The notes: generated from the sequence alone by a model not told the origin. A stretch of DNA of 64,000 nucleotides from JAKVBK01 sp022447275 (GCA_047125605.1 CP138932.1:992001-1056000); one strand, 5' to 3'. Counted from the first letter of the stretch, positions 17,681-25,867 are shown. A program made the numbers and translations.

Positions 17681-19840
17681 TCAGTTGATCCCCGTCATCG
17701 ACATCCAGAACACCAGGGCAACAATCCCCAGCACCATCGCGGCCGCATAGTGGAACAGGTAGCCGGACTGCGCGCGCCCAGCCAAGCGGGTGAAGAAGGG
17801 GATAACGCCCATGGCAAGGCCATTGATGCCACCATCGATCACATCCCCATCGCCACGCCTCCACAGGAAGCTGCCCAGGAACCGTGCGGGACGCACGAAG
17901 ATCACTTCGTAGAGCTCATCAAAGTACCATTTGTTGAGCAGGAACAGATAGAGCGGGCGCTGGTTTTCGGCCAAACGTGCAGGCCAGTCAGGACGCCGGA
18001 TATACATCTGATAGGCCGTCAGGAAGCCCAGGAGCATGGCCACAAACGGGGATACTTTCACCCAATTGGGCACGTAGTGAGCATCGTCAAGAACGGTGTT
18101 GCCCTCGCCGATGTAAATCGCCCCATCCCCCGGCGCTCCGCCAAATTCCGCATGATGGCCGTCATCATAGCCTTTGCCATCGCCGGTTTTCTCACCGTCA
18201 TAGGCTTCACTGTGATCGTCCTTTGCGCTGTGGCTATCGTCTGCTTTGCTGTCCTCTGCATAGCCATCGGCCACAGCATGCACCTCCGTTTGCAGAGGCA
18301 CGGCAAAGAACTTGGCCACCGCCTCGGTCGAGCCGAAGAAGGACTTATACCAGACCATGCCAGCAAACACCGAACCGATCGCCAGCACGCCGAGCGGGAT
18401 CAACATCACGGCAGGGCTTTCATGGGCATGTTCATGGGTATGCTTGTCGCCCCGCGGTGCGCCGTAGAAGGTCAGGAACATCAGGCGCCAGCTATAATAG
18501 CTGGTGAACAGCGCCCCGATCAACAACGCCCAGAAGGCAAAGCCACCGGCCTGCGTGCCCGCGGCATAGGCGCTTTCGATCACCGCATCCTTTGACACGA
18601 AGCCTGCGAAACCGATCGGGAACCCAACATACAACAGCGGAATACCAACGCCAGTAATGGCCAGCGTGCCAATCATCATAGCCCAGAACGTGTAGGGCAT
18701 CTTGCGGCGCAGCCCTCCATAATTCCGCATGTCTTGCTCATGGTGCATGCCGTGGATCACCGAGCCCGCACCCAGGAACAGCATCGCCTTGAAAAACGCG
18801 TGCGTGAACAGGTGGAACATGGCCACCGAATACACGCCGACGCCCGCGGCCACGAACATGTAGCCAAGCTGAGAGCAGGTCGAATAGGCGATCACGCGCT
18901 TGATGTCGTTCTGCACAAGGCCGACTGTGGCCGCAAAGAAGGCTGTCGCCGCACCGAGATAAACGACGAACGTCATCGCCGTATCGGCAAACTCCATGAT
19001 CGGCGACATGCGGCACACCAGGAAAACACCGGCGGTGACCATGGTTGCCGCGTGGATCAGGGCCGACACCGGCGTGGGGCCCTCCATCGCGTCGGGCAGC
19101 CATGTGTGCAGGATCAGCTGGGCCGATTTACCCATCGCGCCAATAAACAGAAGGAAGGCGATCAACTCAGCCGCATTCCAGGTGGTCCACAGGAATTCCA
19201 GCTCGGTTTCCGCAATCTCGGGCGCCGCAGCAAACACATCGGAAAAGTTGATCGAGTCCACGAGGAAGAAGATCGCGAAGATGCCAAGCGCAAACCCGAA
19301 ATCGCCCACACGGTTGACCACGAAGGCCTTGATGGCCGCGGCACCGGCCGATGGCTTGCGGATGTAGAAACCGATCAGCAGGTAGGACGCCACGCCCACA
19401 CCTTCCCAACCGAAGAACAGCTGGACGAGGTTGTCCGCTGTCACCAGCATCAACATCGCGAAGGTGAAGAACGACAGATACGCAAAGAAGCGCGAGCGGT
19501 ACGTCTCCCCTTCGCGGAAATGTTCGTCATGGGCCATGTAGCCGAAGGAATAGAGATGCACGAGCGCCGAGACGGTCGTGATGACGACCAGCATGATGGC
19601 CGTCAGCCGGTCCAGGCGGATCGACCAATCCGTCGCGAGGCTGCCACTTTCAATCCAGCGTGCGATCTGGATCTGCTCGGTGACGCCATCGAATGTGAGA
19701 AAGACAACCCAGCTCAACAAGCAGGACAGGAAGAGAAAGCCGGTCGCGATGATCTGGCCGGCCCGCTCGCCTATGATGCGATAGCCAAAGCCGCAAATCA
19801 GGCTGCCAAGCAGCGGGGCAAAAAGCAGGATCGTTTCCAT
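17681..19840 (-). CDS. nuoL: NADH-quinone oxidoreductase subunit L, with acidic/His-rich insertion
   Basis: NuoL is the distal antiporter-like subunit of complex I and carries the long lateral helix at its C-terminus. The 719-residue protein is about 100 residues longer than E. coli NuoL. It shows WSIRLDRLTAIMLVVITTV, GWEGVGVASYLLIGFY, LHTWLPDAMEGPTPVSALIH and KRVIAYSTCSQLGYMFVA. A hydrophilic stretch of about 55 residues at roughly 515-570 is very rich in Asp, His, Lys and Gly (HSAKDDHSEAYDGEKTGD and DDGHHAEFGG are within it). A shorter His-rich loop, DKHTHEHAHES, lies about 45 residues earlier. The rest of the sequence is conventional. Confidence 0.97.
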   Translation of the reverse strand: METILLFAPLLGSLICGFGYRIIGERAGQIIATGFLFLSCLLSWVVFLTFDGVTEQIQIARWIESGSLATDWSIRLDRLTAIMLVVITTVSALVHLYSFGYMAHDEHFREGETYRSRFFAYLSFFTFAMLMLVTADNLVQLFFGWEGVGVASYLLIGFYIRKPSAGAAAIKAFVVNRVGDFGFALGIFAIFFLVDSINFSDVFAAAPEIAETELEFLWTTWNAAELIAFLLFIGAMGKSAQLILHTWLPDAMEGPTPVSALIHAATMVTAGVFLVCRMSPIMEFADTAMTFVVYLGAATAFFAATVGLVQNDIKRVIAYSTCSQLGYMFVAAGVGVYSVAMFHLFTHAFFKAMLFLGAGSVIHGMHHEQDMRNYGGLRRKMPYTFWAMMIGTLAITGVGIPLLYVGFPIGFAGFVSKDAVIESAYAAGTQAGGFAFWALLIGALFTSYYSWRLMFLTFYGAPRGDKHTHEHAHESPAVMLIPLGVLAIGSVFAGMVWYKSFFGSTEAVAKFFAVPLQTEVHAVADGYAEDSKADDSHSAKDDHSEAYDGEKTGDGKGYDDGHHAEFGGAPGDGAIYIGEGNTVLDDAHYVPNWVKVSPFVAMLLGFLTAYQMYIRRPDWPARLAENQRPLYLFLLNKWYFDELYEVIFVRPARFLGSFLWRRGDGDVIDGGINGLAMGVIPFFTRLAGRAQSGYLFHYAAAMVLGIVALVFWMSMTGIN

Positions 19841-19845
19841 CGGCC

Positions 19846-20151
19846 TCAGCCCTTCATATTATTGACGTCTTCCACCGCGATCGTGCCACGATTGCGGAAG
19901 AAGCAGACAAGGATCGCGAGGCCGATCGCGGCCTCTGCGGCTGCCACCGTCAGTACGAACAACGTGAAGACCTGGCCCACCAGATCATCGAGATGCGTCG
20001 AGAAGGCGACGAGGTTTATGTTCACGGCCAGAAGCATCAGTTCGATCGACATCAGGATGACGATGACGTTCTTCCGGTTCAGGAAAATCCCGAAAATTCC
20101 GATCACGAACAACGCCGCCGCGACCGTCAGGTAGTGTTCCAACCCGATCAT
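19846..20151 (-). CDS. nuoK: NADH-quinone oxidoreductase subunit K
   Basis: NuoK is a small three-helix subunit in the proton-translocating membrane arm, related to MrpC. The 101-residue protein has IGIFGIFLNRKNVIVILMSI, then ELMLLAVNINLVAFS (with the conserved membrane Glu) and LTVAAAEAAIGLAILVCFF (with the second Glu). These glutamates are essential for proton transfer in E. coli. The length is standard. nuoL begins five bases after its stop. A 43-codon frame ends three bases before its ATG and contains its Shine-Dalgarno (GGAAGGA). Confidence 0.98.
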   Translation of the reverse strand: MIGLEHYLTVAAALFVIGIFGIFLNRKNVIVILMSIELMLLAVNINLVAFSTHLDDLVGQVFTLFVLTVAAAEAAIGLAILVCFFRNRGTIAVEDVNNMKG

Positions 20152-20154
20152 TGC

Positions 20155-20286
20155 CTACTGTCCTTCCACCGGTGCCGCCAAGGGCGCACCCACTTCATTC
20201 AAACCGCCCAACGCCGTCACGGCATGGCTTGCGCCTGCGGCGCCTGTGCAGATGTCCTTGGGGGAGATGCTTGCGTCACAGATCAT
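20155..20286 (-). CDS. Small ORF of 43 codons between nuoJ and nuoK, function unknown
   Basis: The frame starts with ATG three bases after the nuoJ stop and ends TAG three bases before the nuoK ATG. It therefore fills the only sizeable gap in that part of the operon. The peptide begins MICDASISPKDICTGAAG and ends APLAAPVEGQ. It has two Cys, no membrane segment, and is rich in Ala, Gly and Pro. The region just before its ATG (TAAGGC) offers only a weak Shine-Dalgarno. I do not recognise the family. It could be a leader peptide or a spacer that happens to be open; the exact fit between two stops and starts is the main argument for a real cistron. Confidence 0.4.
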   Translation of the reverse strand: MICDASISPKDICTGAAGASHAVTALGGLNEVGAPLAAPVEGQ

Positions 20287-20289
20287 GCC

Positions 20290-20898
20290 TTAGAGCCCCT
20301 GCCCCGGCTTGACGTCTTTCAATTCCATTGCTTTGGCCGGATCGCGATACATCTGCGCCAACACGTTCTGGCGCTTCACATCGGTGCGGTGGCGCAAGGT
20401 CAGCACGATCGCCCCCACCATTGCCACCAGCAGGATCAGGCCCGCCAGTTGGAACAGCAGGAAATACTGATCATAGAGCAGCATCCCGAGGGCTTTGGTG
20501 TTGTGCATGTCGCCCGGCGTGGGGGCTGCGCGCAGGGCTTGCGCGTCCTCGGCATAGCCCCAGGTGCCCAAAGCCAGGCCCAGTTGCATCAGCAGAACAA
20601 GCCCGATCAGGCCCGCAATCGGCACATAGCGCGACATCTCTGCCTTGAGTTCGGCGAAATCAACATCGAGCATCATCACCACGAACAGGAACAGCACCGC
20701 AACCGCGCCCACGTAGACGATGATCAACAGCATCGCCACGAACTCTGCCCCCATCAGCACGAACATCCCCGCGCTGCTGAGGAAACACAGGATCAGCCAG
20801 AGCACCGAATGCACCGGGTTGCGCGCTGTCACGACCAGCAGCCCCGAGGCCACAACCGTCAGGGCAAACATGTAGAAGGTAATGGTGAAGGCCGTCAT
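20290..20898 (-). CDS. nuoJ: NADH-quinone oxidoreductase subunit J
   Basis: NuoJ is a five-helix subunit of the complex I membrane arm near the quinone cavity. The protein of about 202 residues begins MTAFTITFYMFALTVVASGL and contains TARNPVHSVLWLILCFLSSA and the pi-bulge helix region EFVAMLLIIVYVGAVAVLFL. The ATG at 20898 overlaps the stop of the preceding carboxymuconolactone-decarboxylase-like gene by four bases (ATGA); the open frame upstream of it is only the shadow of that gene. The C-terminal tail ends in KPGQGL. Confidence 0.97.
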   Translation of the reverse strand: MTAFTITFYMFALTVVASGLLVVTARNPVHSVLWLILCFLSSAGMFVLMGAEFVAMLLIIVYVGAVAVLFLFVVMMLDVDFAELKAEMSRYVPIAGLIGLVLLMQLGLALGTWGYAEDAQALRAAPTPGDMHNTKALGMLLYDQYFLLFQLAGLILLVAMVGAIVLTLRHRTDVKRQNVLAQMYRDPAKAMELKDVKPGQGL

Positions 20899-21308
20899 TC
20901 CGGCGCCCCTTTCCTCTTGTCGATCTCGATCTTGGCCAATTCCATGGCCTTGCTCACAGCGCCCGGCCCGGCAAAGGCGGCGACCTGAACGATGGTTTCG
21001 GCGACTTCCTGCGGGCTTGCCCCTGCCTCGAGGGCATGGCGCACGGTCAGGCGCAGCGGATCTTCCGTCTGTGCGCCATAGATCGTCAGCGCAGCCAGGG
21101 TGATCAGCAACCGCGACTTGGCATCGAGCCCCTCGGGGCTGACACCCTTGCCCATATACGCCTCCATCAGGGGGGCAGGCATGGTGGGCATCCAATCCGC
21201 CATGGACGGCATAGGTGCCAGCTTGGACGGGTCCAACTGCATCGCCTTTGCCATCTGCTGGCCCTGTTCCATCATGGCCGCGAACATTTTGGTAAAATCG
21301 TCACTCAT
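20895..21308 (-). CDS. Carboxymuconolactone decarboxylase-like (CMD/AhpD fold) protein inside the nuo operon
   Basis: The 137-residue protein has the all-helical CMD core in its second half: DAKSRLLITLAALTIYGAQ, LRLTVRHALEAGASPQEVAE and TIVQVAAFAGPGAVSKAMEL. It has no cysteine at all, so it cannot be an AhpD-type CxxC peroxidase partner. It resembles the PcaC/CMD branch but lacks any aromatic-degradation neighbour. The N-terminal 50 residues are rich in Met, Ala and Pro (MFAAMMEQGQQMAKAMQ). Both ends overlap neighbours by ATGA, with a 53-codon frame upstream and nuoJ downstream, so it is made together with complex I. Its role there is unknown. Confidence 0.8.
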   Translation of the reverse strand: MSDDFTKMFAAMMEQGQQMAKAMQLDPSKLAPMPSMADWMPTMPAPLMEAYMGKGVSPEGLDAKSRLLITLAALTIYGAQTEDPLRLTVRHALEAGASPQEVAETIVQVAAFAGPGAVSKAMELAKIEIDKRKGAPE

Positions 21309-21466
21309 GCGCGCCCTTCCCCGTCAAACAGCGCCATGGCCGCGCCCCAAGCGGTGGCACAGGCCAGAGCACCGCCGAACGCACGGGCAACAGCACGGGC
21401 CCCAATAAGGGGGCTGCGCCGTGAAAACAGAGCCGGCAAGGCAAGAGGGACAATCAGAGTGTTCAT
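21305..21466 (-). CDS. Small hydrophobic protein of 53 residues coupled between nuoI and a CMD-like gene
   Basis: The ATG overlaps the nuoI stop by four bases (ATGA) and the stop overlaps the next gene in the same way, an arrangement hard to explain by chance. The peptide begins MNTLIVPLALPALFSRRSPL and ends with a second apolar stretch, FGGALACATAWGAAMALF, before DGEGRA. It is probably a small membrane protein with one or two short helices and an Arg-rich turn between them. I do not recognise a family. It could be an assembly or stabilising peptide of the complex I membrane arm; that is inference from location only. Confidence 0.55.
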   Translation of the reverse strand: MNTLIVPLALPALFSRRSPLIGARAVARAFGGALACATAWGAAMALFDGEGRA

Positions 21467-21957
21467 CGGTAGGGCGCGTCGATTTCCAGGTTGCGGGCGA
21501 TCTGAGCTTCCCACCGCTCGCCATTGGCCAGCAGCTTGTCCTTGTCGTAGAACAGCTCTTCGCGGGTCTCGGTCGAGAACTCGAAATTCGGGCCTTCCAC
21601 AATTGCATCCACCGGGCAGGCTTCCTGACAGAAGCCGCAATAGATGCATTTGGTCATGTCGATGTCGTAACGGGTGGTGCGCCGCGAGCCATCATCGCGG
21701 GGCTCAGCGTCGATGGTGATGGCCTGCGCAGGGCACACCGCTTCGCACAGTTTGCAGGCGATGCACCGCTCTTCCCCGTTGGGATAACGCCGCAGGGCAT
21801 GTTCGCCCCGAAAGCGCGGGCTGATCGGGCCCTTCTCATGGGGGTAGTTCAGCGTGGCCTTGGGCGCGAAGAAGTACTTCAGGCCCAGCTTGAAGCCTTT
21901 GAAGAAGTCCATCAGCAAGAAGTATTTGCCTGCCCGGTTCCAGTCGATTGCCGTCAT
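21463..21957 (-). CDS. nuoI: NADH-quinone oxidoreductase subunit I (two [4Fe-4S] ferredoxin)
   Basis: NuoI carries clusters N6a and N6b that pass electrons from the peripheral arm to N2. The 164-residue protein has both ferredoxin motifs, CIACKLCEAVCPAQA and CIYCGFCQEACPVDA, each with the CxxCxxCxxxCP pattern. Upstream is RFRGEHALRRYPNGEERC, typical of the family. The start ATG 21957 yields MTAIDWNRAGKYFLLMDFFK, an amphipathic N-terminal helix found in alphaproteobacterial NuoI. Its stop codon overlaps the next small frame. Confidence 0.98.
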   Translation of the reverse strand: MTAIDWNRAGKYFLLMDFFKGFKLGLKYFFAPKATLNYPHEKGPISPRFRGEHALRRYPNGEERCIACKLCEAVCPAQAITIDAEPRDDGSRRTTRYDIDMTKCIYCGFCQEACPVDAIVEGPNFEFSTETREELFYDKDKLLANGERWEAQIARNLEIDAPYR

Positions 21958-21973
21958 AACGTGGCCCTTTGCG

Positions 21974-22408
21974 CTACAGCTTGCCTTTGAGATCGAATTT
22001 GCCGCCCAAGAGCTTGGCATCGATCGGGGTGGTCTGTTTCGGAAGTTCCAGCCCGGTGCCGCGCATGGCGCAGCGCAGGGCGTGAAGCACGCCTTGGTAG
22101 TCATCTACGGACAGCAGCCCCGGCGCGGTGCGGCCATCATCAAACATCTTCAGCCATTGTGTGACCAGCGGCGCCGCCGCATCGATGGCTCCTGCATCCA
22201 TATCGGGCAGGCCATCCCACCGGGCCTGTGCGCCCGGCCAATACTCTGCCAGAGCGGCTCCGGATATCTCCGGCGTCAAATCGGCCAACTTCTGCCCAGC
22301 CGCCTTCATACGCAATACCAGAACCTGCCGCACCGCGGTGGCCTCTTCATAGGCATCCTGCGCTGTCAATTGATCGACCCAGGCCGCGATGCTTTCCTGC
22401 GCCGACAT
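21974..22408 (-). CDS. Conserved-position hypothetical protein (144 aa) between nuoH and nuoI
   Basis: The ATG follows the nuoH stop by one base (TGA G ATG). The predicted soluble protein is mostly helical, with no signal peptide and no membrane segment. It begins MSAQESIAAWVDQLTAQDAY and contains AVRQVLVLRMKAAGQKLADL and VDDYQGVLHALRCAMRGTGL. It ends KLLGGKFDLKGKL. It has one Cys and many Trp in its central part (EYWPGAQARWDGLPD). I do not recognise a domain family. Codon use is like that of the flanking nuo genes, which argues for a real gene rather than a spacer. Confidence 0.75.
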   Translation of the reverse strand: MSAQESIAAWVDQLTAQDAYEEATAVRQVLVLRMKAAGQKLADLTPEISGAALAEYWPGAQARWDGLPDMDAGAIDAAAPLVTQWLKMFDDGRTAPGLLSVDDYQGVLHALRCAMRGTGLELPKQTTPIDAKLLGGKFDLKGKL

Positions 22409-22409
22409 C

Positions 22410-23444
22410 TCAGCCCCCCACCGCATAGCGCGCCCAGAAGCCGCCGAGGATTTCAAACTTTGCCAGGAAGGCGATCAGCACAACCCAAGCCAGCGACATG
22501 GGCAGGAACACTTTCCAGCCGAGGCGCATCAACTGGTCATAGCGGTAGCGCGGCACAATCGCCTTCACCATCGCAAACAGGAAGAAGAAGAACGCCATCT
22601 TCGCCACCATCCACAACGCACCGTCAGGCACGCCCGGGATCGGGGACAGCCATCCGCCGAAGAACAGCAGCGAGGTCAAGGCGCACATCAGGAAGATGGC
22701 GATGTACTCGCCGGCCATGAACAGCAGGAAGGGCGTCGAAGAGTATTCCACCTGGTAGCCCGCCACCAACTCAGACTCGGCCTCGGGCAGGTCAAAGGGC
22801 GGACGGTTGGTTTCCGCCAAGCACGAGATGAAGAACAGCGCCACCATCGGCAGATGTGGCAGCCAATACCACCCCAACAGGCCGTAACGCGTGTCTTGCG
22901 CACTCACGATTGCGCCGAAATTCATCGATCCGGTGGAAATGATCACGCCAATGATGATCAGGCCGATCGACACCTCATAGGAGATCATCTGCGCCGCTGA
23001 CCGCAAGGAGCCGAGGAAGGGGTATTTCGAGTTTGACGCCCATCCCCCCATGATCACGCCGTATACTTCCAGCGAGCCGATCGCGAACACGTAGAGGATC
23101 GCCACGTTGATATCGGCCAGAACCCAGCTGTCGTTGAAGGGGATCACAGCCCAAGCAATCATGGCCAGCACAAAGCTGGTCATCGGAGCTAGGAAAAACA
23201 CCGGTTTATCGGCGCCCGCTGGCACGACGACTTCTTTGACCACATATTTCAGCGCATCGGCCACGGTCTGCAGCAGGCCAAACGCCCCCACCACATTCGG
23301 GCCCCGCCGCATCTGCACCGCGGCCCAGATCTTCCGGTCGCCATAGACGAGGAACAGCAGCGAGACCATGACGAACCCGAGCACCAGCAGGCATTGCAAG
23401 GCAACGAGCACCAGGATGCCGAGGGATGTCTCAAAAAAGGGCAT
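22410..23444 (-). CDS. nuoH: NADH-quinone oxidoreductase subunit H
   Basis: NuoH (ND1) is the membrane subunit that forms the quinone-access channel at the junction with the peripheral arm. The 344-residue protein has about eight helices. It shows YGDRKIWAAVQMRRGPNVVG, LQTVADALKYVVKEV, WASNSKYPFLGSLRSAAQMI (with EVSIG after it) and the acidic loop SCLAETNRPPFDLPEAESEL, all hallmarks of the family. The start ATG 23444 is just downstream of a lipoprotein gene. The protein is of normal length. Confidence 0.98.
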   Translation of the reverse strand: MPFFETSLGILVLVALQCLLVLGFVMVSLLFLVYGDRKIWAAVQMRRGPNVVGAFGLLQTVADALKYVVKEVVVPAGADKPVFFLAPMTSFVLAMIAWAVIPFNDSWVLADINVAILYVFAIGSLEVYGVIMGGWASNSKYPFLGSLRSAAQMISYEVSIGLIIIGVIISTGSMNFGAIVSAQDTRYGLLGWYWLPHLPMVALFFISCLAETNRPPFDLPEAESELVAGYQVEYSSTPFLLFMAGEYIAIFLMCALTSLLFFGGWLSPIPGVPDGALWMVAKMAFFFFLFAMVKAIVPRYRYDQLMRLGWKVFLPMSLAWVVLIAFLAKFEILGGFWARYAVGG

Positions 23445-23453
23445 ATGACCTCC

Positions 23454-23849
23454 TCAAACCGTTGGAATGCCGCGCTCAGCGCAGCTTTCCACCAGAACTT
23501 CCGCGTCGATCCGCGTGACCCCTGGCGGGAACGCGGCAGATACCGTGTAGACGCCCTGGGCCGTCCACTGCCCATCGTTTTCATCGATCCCGGTGCGGAC
23601 ATGGCGGGCAAAGCCAAAGCCGCGGATCAAGGCATAGCGTGCTGCGGCACAGCGAGCGTATTCATCAACTGCCTGCGGACCGGCAGCGCCCCGCAGCCGG
23701 GCCTGAATCGCCACCAGGTCATCCTCGAGAAGGGTCGTCTCGACCCCCTCATAGGTGATATCCGGCGCCGATTTCGGCGGTGCGTCCGATGGGACGCATC
23801 CGGTCAGTGCCGCGCAAAGAGCCATGCCTGCCATCCCGCGCCCCGTCAC
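23454..23849 (-). CDS. Small lipoprotein (131 aa) encoded between nuoG and nuoH
   Basis: The N-terminus MTGRGMAGMALCAALTGC has a short basic segment, an apolar core and the lipobox LTGC, so Cys18 is the likely lipidated residue. The mature part contains TLLEDDLVAIQARLRGAAG, an EYARCAAARYALIRGFGFA helix and a C-terminal ESCAERGIP segment. Two or more extra Cys are present and could form a disulfide in the periplasm. The ATG overlaps the nuoG stop by four bases (ATGA), so translation is coupled to complex I subunit G. I do not recognise a named family. A periplasmic lipoprotein in a nuo operon suggests an assembly or anchoring role, which is inference. Confidence 0.75.
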   Translation of the reverse strand: MTGRGMAGMALCAALTGCVPSDAPPKSAPDITYEGVETTLLEDDLVAIQARLRGAAGPQAVDEYARCAAARYALIRGFGFARHVRTGIDENDGQWTAQGVYTVSAAFPPGVTRIDAEVLVESCAERGIPTV

Positions 23850-25867
23850 TCTGCTGCGATCGGCTGATTGGCGCGATCGGCCGCGTTGCGGGACAGTTCG
23901 GCCATCAATTGGCTGGCCCGGGCGATCGGGTTCGACAGATAGAAATCCGTCGCGCCCGCGGCAAAGGCCGATGCCGCCATCTCAGCTTCTGGCAATGGCT
24001 CTCCGGCATTTTCGGGCACCATATCGATCTGAGACAGGACCGGCGCCGCCTTCACAAGCGCCTGGCGCAGTTGGGGCAGCGTGTCCCAAGGCTGGCGCGC
24101 ATCCAGTTCTGCACTCAGGGCGCGCAGGATGGCCCAGTTTTCTTTGGCCTCACCGGGGGGGAAGCCTGCGCGGAAGGCAAGCTGCGGGCGGCCTTCCATG
24201 TTCACAAACAGGCCCGCTTCCTCGGTGTAGGCGGCCGCAGGCAGGATCACATCTGCCCGATGGGCGCCGCGGTCACCGTGGCTGCCTTGGTAGATTACGA
24301 ACGCGCCCTCGGCGATTTCCAACTCATCTGCCCCGAGGTTGTAGACAACGTCTGCCCCTTCAAGCGCAGCATCCATCCCACCGTCTGTGGTGGCATCCAC
24401 ATCCATCGCCCCGACACGGCCCGCTGCCGTTTGCAGGATCAACAGACCGGAGGACGTGCTGTCCGCCAGGCGTTGACACGCGGCCAGAACAGCCGCGCCA
24501 TCGGGCCGGCAGAGCGCCGCCTGCCCAACGATGATGATCGAGTTGCGCTCAGCGACCGCGCTGTGATCCTGCTGCAAAATCGCATCGAGATCGGCGGGAC
24601 CTTCTCCGATTTGGTCATAGGGGAACGTCAGATCGATCGGTGCGCCCAGCACCCCGACACGCGCGCCGGAAATCCAGGCCTTGCGGATGCGGGCGCCCAG
24701 AACAGGCGCCTCAACCCGGGGATCGGCACCGATCAACATGATCGCCTGCGCCGTATCGACATCTTCAATCCGAGCGGTGCCAACATAGGCGGCTCGGTTG
24801 CCCGCAAGCAGCGCTGCCCCATCGACACGGCACTCGACCGATCCGCCCTGCCCTTCAACGAGTTCTTTGAGTGCAAAAGCGGCCTCTGTGGGTGCCAGAT
24901 CGCCCACAAGACCAGCGACCTTTTGCGCCCCTTTGATCGCCTTTGACGCAGCTGCCAACGCCTCGGGCCAACTGGCCGGGCGCAGCTTGCCGTCAACGCG
25001 CACATAGGGCTTATCCAAACGCTGCCGGCGCAGACCGTCCCACACAAAGCGTGTCTTGTCGGAAATCCATTCCTCATTCACGCCATCATGGTTGCGCGGC
25101 AGAATGCGCATGACTTCGCGGCCCTTTGTATCCACGCGAATGGCAGACCCCATGGCATCCATCACATCGACGCTTTCCGTCTTGGTCAGCTCCCAAGGGC
25201 GCGCCGTGAAGGCATAGGGCTTGGACACCAACGCCCCGACCGGGCAAAGATCAATGATGTTGCCCTGCAGATTCGATTTCAGGGTTTCACCAAGATAGGA
25301 GGTGATTTCAGCATCTTCGCCGCGCCCGGTCTGGCCCATCTGGGTGATCCCAGCAACCTCGGTGGTAAAGCGTACGCAGCGGGTGCAGGAAATACAGCGC
25401 GTCATATGGGTCTCGACCAAGGGCCCAAGATCCAGATCCTCGGTTGCGCGCTTGGCTTCCCGGTAGCGGGAGAAATCGACCCCATAGGCCATGGCCTGAT
25501 CCTGAAGATCGCATTCCCCGCCCTGATCGCAGATCGGGCAATCCAGCGGGTGGTTGATAAGCAGGAATTCCATCACGCCTTCGCGCGCCTTCTTCACCAT
25601 CGGCGAGTTTGTCTTCACGACAGGCGGTGCGCCATCGGGACCGGGCCGCAAATCCTTGACCTGCATCGCACAGGAGGCAGCAGGCTTTGGTGGCCCTCCG
25701 ACAACCTCAACAAGGCACATCCGGCAGTTGCCCGCGATGGAAAGCCGCTCATGGTAGCAAAACCGGGGCACCTCGATGCCAACCTGTTCACAGGCCTGCA
25801 AAAGGGTCAGGGCTGGATCGACTTCGATCTCCTGATCGTCGATGACGATCTTCCGTGTCTCGCTCAT
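23846..25867 (-). CDS. nuoG: NADH-quinone oxidoreductase subunit G
   Basis: NuoG is the large iron-sulfur subunit of the peripheral arm (clusters N1b, N4, N5). The 673-residue protein has the plant-ferredoxin-type N-terminus with RFCYHERLSIAGNCRMCLVE, the N5 ligands HPLDCPICDQGGECDLQD and the N4 cluster region RCISCTRCVRF. The C-terminal part is a molybdopterin-oxidoreductase-like domain without cofactor. The open frame runs upstream to 25948, but the family begins at MSETRKIVIDDQEIEVDP, so ATG 25867 is used. The length is like mitochondrial NDUFS1 rather than the longer E. coli form. A 205-base non-coding gap precedes it. Confidence 0.98.
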   Translation of the reverse strand: MSETRKIVIDDQEIEVDPALTLLQACEQVGIEVPRFCYHERLSIAGNCRMCLVEVVGGPPKPAASCAMQVKDLRPGPDGAPPVVKTNSPMVKKAREGVMEFLLINHPLDCPICDQGGECDLQDQAMAYGVDFSRYREAKRATEDLDLGPLVETHMTRCISCTRCVRFTTEVAGITQMGQTGRGEDAEITSYLGETLKSNLQGNIIDLCPVGALVSKPYAFTARPWELTKTESVDVMDAMGSAIRVDTKGREVMRILPRNHDGVNEEWISDKTRFVWDGLRRQRLDKPYVRVDGKLRPASWPEALAAASKAIKGAQKVAGLVGDLAPTEAAFALKELVEGQGGSVECRVDGAALLAGNRAAYVGTARIEDVDTAQAIMLIGADPRVEAPVLGARIRKAWISGARVGVLGAPIDLTFPYDQIGEGPADLDAILQQDHSAVAERNSIIIVGQAALCRPDGAAVLAACQRLADSTSSGLLILQTAAGRVGAMDVDATTDGGMDAALEGADVVYNLGADELEIAEGAFVIYQGSHGDRGAHRADVILPAAAYTEEAGLFVNMEGRPQLAFRAGFPPGEAKENWAILRALSAELDARQPWDTLPQLRQALVKAAPVLSQIDMVPENAGEPLPEAEMAASAFAAGATDFYLSNPIARASQLMAELSRNAADRANQPIAAE

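Noticed and set aside
18734..20134. 466-codon plus-strand open frame opposite nuoL
   Set aside because: Its His/Arg/Gln-rich composition is typical of antisense shadows, and nuoL on the minus strand is unambiguous.
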